Program-made: the position numbers and the translations under genes | From: an uncultured Acidimicrobiales bacterium | GTDB lineage: Bacteria > Actinomycetota > Acidimicrobiia > Acidimicrobiales > SZUA-35 | Reading direction: 5' to 3' | DNA: 64,000 nt | NCBI GenBank assembly: GCA_937930695.1 | Contig: CALHCB010000055.1 | Coordinates: forward strand, 1 to 64,000 | The notes under the pieces: generated by a model | Databases searched by the model: none | What the model saw: the letters and a program-made list of their open reading frames with translations, nothing else | What the model was told of the DNA's origin: nothing | Shown: piece after piece, positions 1 to 9,442 of the stretch | Numbering within the stretch: the stretch's first letter is position 1 | Layout of the letters: each line of letters begins with the position of its first letter

Positions 1-133
1 AAAAGCCCCGCACACCGCTCGTCCCACCGGGAGGGAATCGGGGAACGAGATTCTCCGGGCCTGCGATAGTGCAGAGCCCGATGAGTCGCTAAAGACAGCT
101 AGTCCGTCGCAGTTTCCCTCAGAAGTTGAGTTA

Positions 134-149
134 GCTCAGCAAGCTGAGC
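134..149 (-). terminator. Hairpin just downstream of the OmpA/BON gene
   Basis: A perfect 7-bp inverted repeat (GCTCAGC / GCTGAGC) separated by AA lies immediately beyond the stop codon of the minus-strand OmpA-like gene. There is no T-run after it, so a factor-independent terminator is only possible. The stretch from 1 to 133 holds no gene that I can support. Confidence 0.3.
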
Positions 150-152
150 GCC

Positions 153-1460
153 CTACTCCTGAACGAACTGCACCCTCCTGTTGGCAGCAAGAGCTTCCGG
201 TGTATCACCTTCGCCGAACTGCGTTGTTTCACCGTAGCCCACGGCGATGAGTGCGTCTTCTCCAACACCCTTGTCCACCAAGTACTGGCGGACCGACTCT
301 GCTCGAGCCTGGCTCAACGCCAGGTTGGCGTCTTCGGCGCCTCGCACGTCGGTGTAGCCCTGGACCTCGAGTTCGACATCTGGGCTGGCGAGCAGCACTT
401 CAGCTGCTGCATCCAGTGTTCCGAAGCTCACGTCGAGAATCGTTGCCGAACTCGTTGCGAATTGAATCGGATCGAGGCTGACGAGGTTGTTGAGTTCTTC
501 AGCCACGGCAGGTCGCACCGTCAGCTGGTCGATGACCTCGGTCACACCCGGGACTGCTGCCGCTGCGGCAAGCGCTGCCGCACGGTCGGCCTCAGAAGCC
601 ACGACGCCGGTCACGGTTGCGACCGTTCCGGTCACGCTTGCGTCAGCATCGGCGACACCTGCCTCACCAAGTGCGGTGATGACGTCGGGCTGAAGGATGC
701 GGAGCCGATCGATTACCTCAGTGACCCCGGTGACCGCACCAGCAGCCTCCAGAGCGCTGGCTCGTTCGCCTTCGTTACCGACAACTCCAATGGCTGTTGC
801 GACGGTTCCTTCAACTGATGGTTCTGCGTCGCCAACTCCAGCTGCAACGAGTGCGGCCTGTACGTCTGGTTGCAGCACAACGAGACGATTGTCGACGGAA
901 ATGATTCCGGGAACCTCAGCGGCTGCTTGTTCAGCAGATTCGGACTCGCCGGCGTTGCCGACGAAGCCTTCGAGAATCGCTGTTTCGTCGTCGGCGAAGC
1001 CGCTGATGCCGAACGCACCCACAGCCGCCGCAACGTCAGGCGTCAAATCCAGGGCAGCGGGAATGGTCGTTTCGACCGGAGCCTCTGTTGTGGTCGGAGC
1101 TTCGTCGACGACTGCTTCTTCCTCGATGACGGGCTCGTCGTCGTCGTCGGCCTCGGCCGTAACGGGAACGACTTCGGCAAGCGGCGACTCATCGTCACCA
1201 CCGCGCCAGGCACTCCAACCGAACAGCAGCAACATGGCGGCGAGGACAGCGAGGCCAGCGGCCAGCACCTGGTCGTCCTCGTCGACATCCCATTCTGGAA
1301 TCAGTTTGTTGTCGACAACAGCGGTTCCTGCGCCGCCACCTCCACCAGCCTGCGATGCGCCGCCAACAGCGGCCGCGCCAGCGGCACCTGTTCCGGCCGC
1401 AGTTGCTGGTACGACACCTTCTTCCTCATCATCACGATTCGGTACACCGTTCTCGGGCAT
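153..1460 (-). CDS. Membrane-anchored OmpA-family protein with three BON-like repeats
   Basis: A 435-residue protein. The start is the ATG at 1460, because AAGGAGG sits 7 nt upstream (1468-1474); an upstream in-frame ATG at 1484 has no such site. Order: acidic and Gly/Ala-rich N-terminus, one TM helix (about residues 65-90, VLAAGLAVLAAMLLL), an acidic Thr/Pro linker, three BON-like repeats of roughly 70 residues (each with VxGTVATxxGVV-type cores), and a C-terminal OmpA domain with GYTDVRGAEDAN and AVGYGE-type motifs that normally bind peptidoglycan. Seen: the domains and TM. Inferred: a cell-wall-tethering envelope protein. It is divergent from coxS with a 190-nt intergenic region. Confidence 0.85.
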   Translation of the reverse strand: MPENGVPNRDDEEEGVVPATAAGTGAAGAAAVGGASQAGGGGGAGTAVVDNKLIPEWDVDEDDQVLAAGLAVLAAMLLLFGWSAWRGGDDESPLAEVVPVTAEADDDDEPVIEEEAVVDEAPTTTEAPVETTIPAALDLTPDVAAAVGAFGISGFADDETAILEGFVGNAGESESAEQAAAEVPGIISVDNRLVVLQPDVQAALVAAGVGDAEPSVEGTVATAIGVVGNEGERASALEAAGAVTGVTEVIDRLRILQPDVITALGEAGVADADASVTGTVATVTGVVASEADRAAALAAAAAVPGVTEVIDQLTVRPAVAEELNNLVSLDPIQFATSSATILDVSFGTLDAAAEVLLASPDVELEVQGYTDVRGAEDANLALSQARAESVRQYLVDKGVGEDALIAVGYGETTQFGEGDTPEALAANRRVQFVQE

Positions 1461-1650
1461 GCGTCGGCCTCCTTGTGGCTCCACGAAGGCTAGGACGTCC
1501 GAAGTGGTCGCGCAGTCGCGGAAAATTCACCAGATATCACGGAAAGTTGGAACACTTTTGTGAGTCTTGGTCGAAAGTCTGCAACACTGCGGAAATCGCC
1601 GTTTCTCGGTGATGACTCGCATTCTGTATCACCCCTTCTAGGGAGGTCCC

Positions 1651-2111
<461 letters not shown>

Positions 2112-2115
<4 letters not shown>

Positions 2116-2933
2116 TCCCCGTCGCATTTGACTACGTACGAGCAACCTCAGCCGACGAAGCCATCGCCGCACTCGCCGAGCATGGTGATGAAGCAAAGCT
2201 GATGGCAGGCGGGCATTCCCTCCTTCCGATGATGAAGCTTCGTCTGGCCTATCCCTCTGTCGTCGTCGACATTGGACGCCTCGACGATCTTTCCTACGTC
2301 AACGACGCTGGTGACTATCTCGCCATCGGTGCGCTCACCAAGCACCGCATGATCGAGACCAGCGACTTGGTCAAAGAGCATGCGCCGCTGCTGGCTCATG
2401 CGACTGGCCAGGTCGGAGACCCCCAGGTCCGTCACCGCGGGACCATCGGTGGCTCCCTTGTCCACGCAGACACCGCGGCCGATCACCCTTCAGCGCTCCT
2501 CGCACTTGGCGGGTCGGTCATGGTCAAGGGTCCGAACGGCGAGCGCGAGATCGCGGGAACCGATCTGTTCGCAGGTTTTCTCGAGTCGAGCCTCGAGCCG
2601 ACCGAGATGGTGACCGAGGTCCGCATCCCGAAGCACACCGGGGCCGGATGGTCGTTCCAGAAATTCAATCGTCGTGCCCAGGACTGGGCAATCGTCGGTG
2701 CATCCATTCAGCAGGTTGAAGGCGGTGCACGCGTGGCGCTGGTCAACATGCATCCGACGCCGACCCGCTCAGCTGCGGTCGAAGAGGCAATCAGCGGAGG
2801 CGGCGGTGCCGCTGCCGCTGAGCAGGCCCATGTCGGCATGGAGCCGTCGAGTGACCTCAACGCAAGCGTTGAATTCCGTCAGCATCTGGCACGTGTCCTT
2901 GTCGGACGTGGCCTGAACGAAGCCGGAATCTGA
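2112..2933 (+). CDS. coxM: Molybdenum hydroxylase FAD-binding medium subunit, CoxM-like
   Basis: A 273-residue FAD subunit. It begins with the family opening [20 protein letters not shown]-binding motifs AGGHS (residues 32-36) and [19 protein letters not shown] (about 117-135) are intact. The C-terminal CO_deh_flav_C region is present but a Gly/Ala-rich stretch precedes its last helix. GTG start overlapping the coxS stop. In known enzymes this subunit takes electrons from the iron-sulfur subunit and passes them to the respiratory chain. Common orders (MSL, SLM) place coxL beside it; here the next gene is unrelated. Confidence 0.92.
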
Positions 2934-2957
2934 GCCGAGTTGGCTCTCAAAACTGAA

Positions 2958-3818
2958 ATGCAGCAGATCGTTTCGCTGCTTCCGTCCGCGACCGAGGTGC
3001 TTTGGTACCTCGGTCTCGGCGATTTTGTGGTCGGTGTGACGTTTGAGTGCAATGAGCCTGCAGTCGCAAGCTCGTTGCCTCACGTGACCGACACGATCAT
3101 CCCGAGCGGGGCCACGCCTGCTGAGATCGACACGATCATCAAAGAGGCGATGGCGTCGGGCCGAGAGTTGTACACGCTGGATCGGGAGTTGCTGGTGCGC
3201 CTCAACCCCGACCTGATCGTGAGCCAGGATCTCTGTCGGGTGTGTGCACTCCCCGCTGGCGACGTGAACGATGCGGTTGCCAGCCTTGGGTGCCGCGCCG
3301 AGGTGTTCAGCTATGACCCGATGACCCTCGACGGGGTGATCGATCAGATGGAGATGATGGGACGGGCTGCGGGTGCAGACGACAGTGCCTTCCGTAAAGT
3401 TCAAGATCTTCGGGATCGGCTCGCAGCGCTCCGTGCTGATCAACCGGCCGAACGCCCTCGGGTCCTGTTGCTGGAGTGGCCCGATCCGCCGTTTACCCCA
3501 GGTCATTGGATTCCTGACCAGATCGAGGCTGCAGGCGGCGAGGCGCTCCTCGCGCACCCTGGCGGGCGATCGTCCCAAACCACATGGGAAGAAATCGCTG
3601 ACTGCGGCGCCGATGTCCTGATCGTTGCCCCGTGTGGATTCGATGAGGCGGCAGCTCACCAGCAGTTGCAAGAGGTGCTTGCCCGACCCGAGTTGGCTGA
3701 CCTTCCCGCCGTGCGTTCTGGTAGGGCCTATGCGATCGACGCTGATGCATACATTGTTCGCCCTGGTCCTCGGCTGGTGGATGGCATTGAAGTCCTTCGT
3801 GATCTGATCCGCACGTAG
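2958..3818 (+). CDS. BtuF/Fhu-type substrate-binding-fold protein without export signal
   Basis: A 286-residue protein with the cobalamin/siderophore-binding (class III periplasmic binding protein) fold. The opening QQIVSLLPSATEVLWYLG is the family signature, and the sequence continues through VTFECNEP, SRELYTLDRELLVRLNPDLIVSQ and AYIVRPGPRLVDGIEVL. A TTG at 2940 is an alternative start. Either start lacks a signal peptide or lipobox, so it should be cytoplasmic, unlike true transporter partners. No BtuC/BtuD genes are nearby. It sits between coxM and the XdhC genes, suggesting a link to cofactor handling or sensing. That link is inference. Confidence 0.78.
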   Translation: MQQIVSLLPSATEVLWYLGLGDFVVGVTFECNEPAVASSLPHVTDTIIPSGATPAEIDTIIKEAMASGRELYTLDRELLVRLNPDLIVSQDLCRVCALPAGDVNDAVASLGCRAEVFSYDPMTLDGVIDQMEMMGRAAGADDSAFRKVQDLRDRLAALRADQPAERPRVLLLEWPDPPFTPGHWIPDQIEAAGGEALLAHPGGRSSQTTWEEIADCGADVLIVAPCGFDEAAAHQQLQEVLARPELADLPAVRSGRAYAIDADAYIVRPGPRLVDGIEVLRDLIRT

Positions 3819-3827
3819 ACTCACTTC

Positions 3828-4142
3828 ATGCGCGAAATCCTCTCCGATCTCGATCGTTGGCAACGCCAAGGCAAACGAGTTGCGCTGGCTCGAGTCGTTG
3901 ACGTGGAGGGCTCCGGCCCTCGGCTTCCTGGCGCGGCGATGGCGGTCAATGAGGACGGTGAAGTCGCGGGATCAGTGAGCGGAGGCTGCGTCGAGGGAGC
4001 GGTCGTTCACGAAGCGCTCGAATGCCTGGAGAACAATGCTCGCAAGCTCGTGACCTTCGGGTACAGCGACGATGAGGCCTTCGCCGTCGGACTGACTTGT
4101 GGCGGCACCATTCATCTGTTCCTCGAACCACTCGATTGGTAG
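3828..4142 (+). CDS. XdhC/CoxI-family N-terminal domain protein
   Basis: A 104-residue protein matching only the N-terminal XdhC_CoxI domain: VDVEGSGPRLPGAAMAV, then SGGCVEGAVVHEAL, and a C-terminal GLTCGGTIHLFLEPL. XdhC-type proteins bind and protect molybdenum cofactor and help its sulfuration and insertion into hydroxylases. ATG start 9 nt after the preceding stop; the next gene, carrying the Rossmann half, begins 2 nt downstream. The usual single XdhC protein is therefore encoded as two adjacent genes here, a split that occurs in other cox-type clusters. Confidence 0.85.
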   Translation: MREILSDLDRWQRQGKRVALARVVDVEGSGPRLPGAAMAVNEDGEVAGSVSGGCVEGAVVHEALECLENNARKLVTFGYSDDEAFAVGLTCGGTIHLFLEPLDW

Positions 4143-4144
4143 CC

Positions 4145-4960
4145 GTGAGCGACTCGTCTGATCAAGAATCGATCTTTGCCACCGTCAAGCGGCTCATCGT
4201 CGCCGAAGCACCAGCTGCGCTTGCGACCATCATCGATGGAGGCAACGAGGCCAGTCCGAACGGGGCCAAGTTGCTCGTGCAGCCTGATGCGCCCACGATG
4301 GGATCGCTTGGGCACGACGACCTCGATCGCGTGGTTATTCGTGATGCGCTCGGTGAGCTGGCCTCAGGAACATCCGGGGTTCGCCACTACGGAGCGACCG
4401 GTGAAGCTCGCCAGGACGACCTCTCGATCTTTATCGAGTCGTTCGCTCCACCGCCCCAAATGCTCATCTTCGGAGCCGTCGACTTCACTGCCGCGCTTTC
4501 TCGTGTGGCGAAGGTGCTTGGGTATCGCGTCACCGTTTGTGATGCTCGGCCCGTATTCGCAACTCGACAGCGGTTCCCCCACGCCGACGATGTCGTCGTC
4601 GATTGGCCCCATCGGCTGCTGGACAACGTCGGGAAAGACCTGAGCCAGCGAGACGTCATTTGTGTGTTGACACACGACCCGAAGTTCGACGTACCGGCAG
4701 TGATCTCGGCGTTGCAGACCGAGGCGGGGTACATCGGCGCCATGGGTTCTCGACGCACAACTGATGATCGGAATCGTCGCCTGTTGGAAGAAGGTGTCGA
4801 TGCTGCCGACTTGGATCGGATCATGGCACCGATCGGACTCGATCTTGGCGGCCGGACGCCTGAAGAGACCGCGATTTCGATCTGCGCAGAGATCATTGCC
4901 ATGCGGGCGGGTCGTTTGGCCCCGTCGCTGCGTGATGCCGACGGCGACATTCATCGTTGA
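4145..4960 (+). CDS. XdhC-family protein with C-terminal Rossmann domain
   Basis: About 271 residues from the GTG at 4145; a TTG at 4136, overlapping the previous stop, is an alternative. The N-terminal third resembles a diverged XdhC_CoxI domain (AAPAALATIIDGG, KLLVQPDAPTMGSLG). The C-terminal two thirds is the XdhC Rossmann domain: PPPQMLIFGAVDFTAALS (GxG replaced by GAV), VTVCDARPVFAT, DVICVLTHDPKFD, YIGAMGSRRT and LDLGGRTPEETAISI. Role by family: maturation of molybdenum hydroxylases. It forms a unit with the short XdhC gene just upstream. Confidence 0.88.
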   Translation: MSDSSDQESIFATVKRLIVAEAPAALATIIDGGNEASPNGAKLLVQPDAPTMGSLGHDDLDRVVIRDALGELASGTSGVRHYGATGEARQDDLSIFIESFAPPPQMLIFGAVDFTAALSRVAKVLGYRVTVCDARPVFATRQRFPHADDVVVDWPHRLLDNVGKDLSQRDVICVLTHDPKFDVPAVISALQTEAGYIGAMGSRRTTDDRNRRLLEEGVDAADLDRIMAPIGLDLGGRTPEETAISICAEIIAMRAGRLAPSLRDADGDIHR

Positions 4961-5067
4961 TCTGACCAAAAGCGTCGTCTCATTGCGGCATCCCCAACAC
5001 AAGGTGTTTTCGTCGCTACGAGCTGGAATTCTTGACTTCTGTCGGCTGCCGCCGATGGAGAGCCGTT

Positions 5068-7518
5068 ATGTCGGAACGTCGTCGCCCTGGGCCGATGCAT
5101 GTCTGGCGCCGCCTTCGCTTGTCGCAGAAGGTGGGGTTGGCCGTGCTCGCGTCTTGTATCCCACTTGTCGTGCTTGGCGTGCAGGTGGCAAACATCGCGT
5201 CCGGACTTCTTCAAGATCAGGTGCTCAACAACGTCGGCCTGGCTGGCCAAGTTGAAGCGGAACGGATCGGGACAGCGGTTGATCGGGCATCGTTCGGCAT
5301 GCAGTCCATCAGCGGTGATAGCCGGTTCCAAGACCTCGTTGCCCAACAATCCCAACAAGGGGCCGAAGCCGCGGTCAACGCAGGCTTCCAGGAATATCTC
5401 GACATCGTGGTTGGCCGGTTCGAGTCAGACGGACTCGTCGGTCTAGAGATTCGAACCAATGCGGGCACCGAGATTCGTGCCGTCAACACCGGTGTGGTGA
5501 GCGCGGAAACCTCGGGGCAGCTTCTGCAAATGGGCGATATCAACTCCAAGGTCGGCTCTGTCTTTACTGACGCAAATGGCCGGCCGAAGCTTCCAATCTT
5601 CGAAAGATTTCGCCCTGGCGGAGGTGGCATTGGCGTCACCATCGTGAGCGAGTGGGACGTGCAAACACTGTTGCGCGGCGGTGTTGACCTTGGATCTCTC
5701 GGTAGCTCGGCCAAGACGATGGTCCTGCAACCCAATCCCGACGGCACGAACCTCGTGATCGCTCGTACCGACTCTGCAATCGTTGGCCAGGCGATCACGA
5801 TCGACACCAACCCTGTGCTCAACCAACCCTCTCGTGTCGTCGAGACTGACGATCAATTCGGTACCGAGGTTGTGCAAGCGTCCGCTCGCACTGACGTCGA
5901 ACCAGCGTGGATCTCGGTCGTGGAAGTTGATCAATCCGACGTCTACCAGGATCTTGGTCGGGTTCGCCTTGCGGTCATCACCGTCTTTGTCGCAGCCGGA
6001 ATGGTGATTCTCATCGTCGTCGGAATCGCCCTTCGTGGCTTTGCGAGACGACTTGCTCGAATGACGAACCTGGCAGAAGCGGTCGCCAACGGCGACCTTA
6101 CGGTTCGGACCGGAGATGATCGTCTCGACGAACTCGGCCGTCTCTCGATGGCTTTCGACGACATGACACAGGCGCTTGCTGAGGACATTGCCCGTCGAGA
6201 GCGTGTGGAAGCCCAGCTTGCCTACCAGGCAACCCACGACAGCCTCACCGGACTTCCCAACCGCCATCAGCTCATCGAAGAGCTCGACCAAGTCCTGATG
6301 GAGTCAACCGAGCTGCTTTCGGTGCTCTTTGTCGACCTTGATGGATTCAAGGAAGTCAACGATCGTCATGGCCACGGCGCAGGGGACGAGCTCCTGATCC
6401 GCGTGGCAGAGCGTCTTCGAGACGTTCTGCGTCCAACTGACTTCCTGGCTCGACTTGGCGGTGACGAGTTCGTCATCGTCTTGCGAGGGCTCGGTTTGAT
6501 GGAAGCAGAACGACTCGCCGGACGAGTTGTGGCGAGCCTTGAGCTGCCGTTCATCGTCACCGGCGTCGAAGTTGGCATCAGCGCATCAATTGGTGTTTCT
6601 TCTGCGGCCGATGAGCGGTCCTCTGAGCGCCTGATCAAGGAAGCCGACATCGCCATGTACCGGGCCAAGGCCATGGGCAAAGGTCGGGCCGTTCGGGTCA
6701 CCGAAGAATCCTTGGAAGCCGTCGAACAGCGAGTCTCGATCCTCTCGGAGCTTCGCGAAGCAGTCAACAATGGCGATCTTCAGCTCATGTTGTGGCCGGT
6801 CGGCAACCTGAAGACCGGACAGCTCACTGGTATGGAAGCCACCGTGCGCTGGCATCACCCTGAGCGAGGCATCATCCCGCCAGCAGAGTTTCTCCCCATG
6901 GCGGTCAACTCAGGCTTCGCGAGCCAGATTGACGAGTGGGTCATCGCCCGTGCTGTGCAGCTTGTGGCGGGCTGGCGAGACGAAGGTCTTCCCGTTGAAG
7001 ATCTCGAGATGGCGATCAACCTCACGACCGAGATGTTCTTGGACCCTCGCAGTCGACAGATCCTCACCGAGGAAATCAGTCGTCACAGCTTGCGGTCCTC
7101 GAATTTCCGAGTCGAAGTGCCCGAGACCGTCCTGCGAAGTGATGGTGCGCTGCTGAAAGACGTATTCAACACCTATCGGGCGATCGGCATGCCGGTCACA
7201 CTTGACCGTTTCGGTTCGGACTACTCGAGCCTGGATCGTCTGCCCCGGTTTGCGATCGACGCAGTCAAGATCGACCTCGCGCTCATTGCCGATCTCGGCA
7301 ACCGACTGTCGAGCCGAGCACTTGTCGGATCATTGATCACTCTGGCCCAAACGGCAGGACTCCGCATCGCGGCCGCCGGAGTCGACGATGGCCTGCTCCG
7401 TCAGGAACTTGTGGAGCTCGGTTGCAACAGCGGTCAAGGCATGTGGCTTTCGCCAGCCGTTGACCAATACGGAATGGCCGATCTCATCGCAGCCCGCCGT
7501 CTCGTCGACGCAGTCTGA
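5068..7518 (+). CDS. Membrane GGDEF-EAL protein: diguanylate cyclase with degenerate EAL
   Basis: 816 residues from the ATG at 5068 (GGAGAG at 5057-5062). Layout: TM helix (about 20-42), a roughly 250-residue extracytoplasmic sensor region, a second TM (about 297-320), HAMP (about 322-375), GGDEF and EAL domains. GGDEF is intact (464-468) and has an RPTD inhibitory site at 455-458, five residues before it. The EAL domain is degenerate: EAT at 590-592, LDRFGSDYSSL instead of the usual DDFG, and AAGVDD instead of AEGVE. I infer c-di-GMP synthesis with a non-catalytic, possibly ligand-binding EAL domain. It interrupts the cox-type cluster on the same strand. Confidence 0.9.
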   Translation: MSERRRPGPMHVWRRLRLSQKVGLAVLASCIPLVVLGVQVANIASGLLQDQVLNNVGLAGQVEAERIGTAVDRASFGMQSISGDSRFQDLVAQQSQQGAEAAVNAGFQEYLDIVVGRFESDGLVGLEIRTNAGTEIRAVNTGVVSAETSGQLLQMGDINSKVGSVFTDANGRPKLPIFERFRPGGGGIGVTIVSEWDVQTLLRGGVDLGSLGSSAKTMVLQPNPDGTNLVIARTDSAIVGQAITIDTNPVLNQPSRVVETDDQFGTEVVQASARTDVEPAWISVVEVDQSDVYQDLGRVRLAVITVFVAAGMVILIVVGIALRGFARRLARMTNLAEAVANGDLTVRTGDDRLDELGRLSMAFDDMTQALAEDIARRERVEAQLAYQATHDSLTGLPNRHQLIEELDQVLMESTELLSVLFVDLDGFKEVNDRHGHGAGDELLIRVAERLRDVLRPTDFLARLGGDEFVIVLRGLGLMEAERLAGRVVASLELPFIVTGVEVGISASIGVSSAADERSSERLIKEADIAMYRAKAMGKGRAVRVTEESLEAVEQRVSILSELREAVNNGDLQLMLWPVGNLKTGQLTGMEATVRWHHPERGIIPPAEFLPMAVNSGFASQIDEWVIARAVQLVAGWRDEGLPVEDLEMAINLTTEMFLDPRSRQILTEEISRHSLRSSNFRVEVPETVLRSDGALLKDVFNTYRAIGMPVTLDRFGSDYSSLDRLPRFAIDAVKIDLALIADLGNRLSSRALVGSLITLAQTAGLRIAAAGVDDGLLRQELVELGCNSGQGMWLSPAVDQYGMADLIAARRLVDAV

Positions 7519-7561
7519 GAGATCCGACCGAACGAGCCTCCTGGGGGCGTAGGGTCGAGCG

Positions 7562-8119
7562 GTGACCGTTGCCGGAATTGTGCTCGCTGGTGGAGCGGGT
7601 TCGCGCTTCGAAGGACCAACCCACAAACTCCTTGCAGAGATTGACGGAATACCAGTTGTCGTACGCGCTGTGCGCGCCGCGCTCGATGCAGGATTCAACG
7701 ATCTGTATGTCGTGCAGGGAGCCATCGAACTCAGCACTATTCTGCCGGCCGGAATCACCTTGCTCACGGCCCAGGACTGGGCCGAAGGGCAGTCCAGAAC
7801 CCTGCAGTGTGGCATCGAACGGGCACGTGCTGATGGGCACAACTCCGTCGTGGTCGGCCTAGGGGACCAGCCCATGGTTCCGAGTCGAACATGGCGAACA
7901 GTCGGCGCAGCGCGAGGACCAATTGTCATCGCATCGTTCGACGGCGAACGCCGCCCACCGGTGAAGCTCGAATCTGAGGTATGGGACTTCTTGCCCACCG
8001 AGGGTGATCTGGGAGCCCGCGACTTGATTCGAGGGCGCCCCGATCTCGTTTCGGCGGTAGCGTGCTCGGGCAATCCCGCCGATATTGACACCATGAAGGA
8101 TCTGGACCAATGGAGCTGA
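7562..8119 (+). CDS. MobA/MocA-like nucleotidyltransferase (Mo cofactor)
   Basis: A 185-residue protein of the NTP_transf_3 (MobA/MocA) family. The N-terminal nucleotide-binding loop reads VLAGGAGSRFEGPTHKLL, followed by GLGDQPMVPS carrying the metal-binding Asp. In the family such enzymes attach CMP or GMP to molybdopterin; MocA-type CTP transferases accompany cox and xdh genes, so MCD formation is the best guess. GTG start at 7562. Its 3' end overlaps coxG by 10 nt, tying the two translationally. Confidence 0.85.
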   Translation: MTVAGIVLAGGAGSRFEGPTHKLLAEIDGIPVVVRAVRAALDAGFNDLYVVQGAIELSTILPAGITLLTAQDWAEGQSRTLQCGIERARADGHNSVVVGLGDQPMVPSRTWRTVGAARGPIVIASFDGERRPPVKLESEVWDFLPTEGDLGARDLIRGRPDLVSAVACSGNPADIDTMKDLDQWS

Positions 8120-8892
8120 GCAACGAGTTCATCATCGAGCGCCCCATCGAAGAAACCTGGGCGATTCTGAACGACCTGGAGTTCATCGCTCCGTGTATGC
8201 CAGGGGCCCAGCTTCAGGAGATCGAAGGCGACGAATATCGAGGCATCGTCAAGATCAAAGTTGGCCCGATCACCGCGCAGTACAAGGGCAAGGCATCATT
8301 CATCGAGCAGAACGCGACCGACAAGATCGCCCGTCTGAAAGCAGAGGGACGTGACCCCCGTCAGGGCAACGCCAACGCGATGGTGACCGCCAAGATGGTT
8401 GCAGCCTCGGACAACTCGACCACGGTGAACATTCACACTGATCTCGGACTGAGCGGCAAGATTGCGAGCTTTGGCCGCGGCGCGATTGAAGACGTCTCGA
8501 AGAAGATCCTGGGCCAGTTCACCGACAATCTCCGCGAGAAGCTGGCCGAAGGCGCCACGCCCGTTGCCGACGCGACAACAGATGCGGCCGCTCCGGCTGC
8601 AGAGGCTGCTGCTGCGGCTCCCACTGTCGGCGCGGCCGCTGTCGGTGCCGCTGCCGCTGAGGCCGCTGCCGCGGTGAACACCGGAGCTTCCGAGGCTGCT
8701 CCGGCTGCAGAGACCGCTGCTCCCGAGCAGCCAAAGGTCCGTAAGATCGATTCACCCGAGCCGGAGCCCGTCGATCTCCTTTCGGTCACCACTGGGGACT
8801 CAACCGTCAAGAAGGTCGCACCTCTCGTCGTCGGCGGCGCTCTGCTGCTCCTGATCCTGCGGTGGCTTGCCGGAGGCAAGGCGTCGGAGTGA
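8110..8892 (+). CDS. coxG: CoxG-like SRPBCC protein with C-terminal membrane anchor
   Basis: 260 residues. The N-terminal ~150 residues are a CoxG/SRPBCC fold (EFIIERPIEETWAILND, FIAPCMPGAQLQEIEGDEY, VKIKVGPITAQYKGKASF). A low-complexity Ala/Pro/Glu linker (about 155-210) follows, then a Lys/Arg-containing segment and a single TM helix near the C-terminus (VAPLVVGGALLLLILRWL). CoxG-type proteins recruit CO dehydrogenase to the membrane and have been shown to carry menaquinone in mycobacteria; the linker and anchor fit that. It overlaps the MocA-like gene and ends the cox-type cluster. Confidence 0.9.
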   Translation: MELSNEFIIERPIEETWAILNDLEFIAPCMPGAQLQEIEGDEYRGIVKIKVGPITAQYKGKASFIEQNATDKIARLKAEGRDPRQGNANAMVTAKMVAASDNSTTVNIHTDLGLSGKIASFGRGAIEDVSKKILGQFTDNLREKLAEGATPVADATTDAAAPAAEAAAAAPTVGAAAVGAAAAEAAAAVNTGASEAAPAAETAAPEQPKVRKIDSPEPEPVDLLSVTTGDSTVKKVAPLVVGGALLLLILRWLAGGKASE

Positions 8893-8947
8893 CCCCAACG
8901 CTTGTTGGATCTTCCGCAGGGCTTCTGCGGGCACGGCGCTGAAGTTA

Positions 8948-9442
8948 ATGGATCTCACTGATCACGAGATGGTGACGAGGCTCATCGGTCGGCGACCGAT
9001 GGGAACGTTCACTGTCGCGGTACGCCGGGAAGACTCAAGTCCTGTCGTCATCGAGAACGCACCGTTTCTCGATGACGGTCGGCCCATGCCGACTCGGTAC
9101 TGGCTCGCCGATCGAGCGCTCAATCGAGCGATCGGGCGACTCGAATCCACCGGGGCAATCGACGCGATCGAGGCCTCACTCGGACTTGATGCGATCGCCG
9201 TCGTGCATCGTCGCTATGAACGTGAGCGAGATGCCTTGGTGCCATCCGAGCACAGTGGTCCGCGGCCAAGCGGTGGTGTCGGGGGAACTCGGATTGGCGT
9301 GAAGTGCCTGCATGCGCACTATGCGAACTTTCTGGCGACCGGTGATGACGTCGTTGGTTCCTGGGTTCATGAGCAGCTGGAGAATTCCGGGACGCAGTTC
9401 GATCCCGCCGTACCCGGTGTCGCCAGCGAGGAGAAGGAATGA
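8948..9442 (+). CDS. DUF501 family protein
   Basis: 164 residues from the ATG at 8948. Matches DUF501 as found upstream of Ppx/GppA in actinobacteria: VTRLIGRRPMGTFTVAVR, PTRYWLADRALNRAIGRLES and GVKCLHAHYANFLATGDD. The last motif carries conserved Cys/His residues (KCLHAHYA). Function is unknown in the family. Its stop overlaps the ATG of ppx (ATGA). Confidence 0.88.
   Translation: MDLTDHEMVTRLIGRRPMGTFTVAVRREDSSPVVIENAPFLDDGRPMPTRYWLADRALNRAIGRLESTGAIDAIEASLGLDAIAVVHRRYERERDALVPSEHSGPRPSGGVGGTRIGVKCLHAHYANFLATGDDVVGSWVHEQLENSGTQFDPAVPGVASEEKE

Noticed and set aside
131..150. tRNA-like GTTAGCTCAGC stretch
   Set aside because: Only a D-arm resemblance; no anticodon or acceptor arm can be folded. 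Kept as a hairpin.
697..1563. Long plus-strand frame (288 codons) over the OmpA gene
   Set aside because: Ser/Thr/Pro-rich shadow of the minus-strand OmpA/BON gene; no ribosome-binding site or domain.
2769..3869. Minus-strand frame of 366 codons
   Set aside because: Antisense to the BtuF-like gene; composition rich in Arg/His with no motif.
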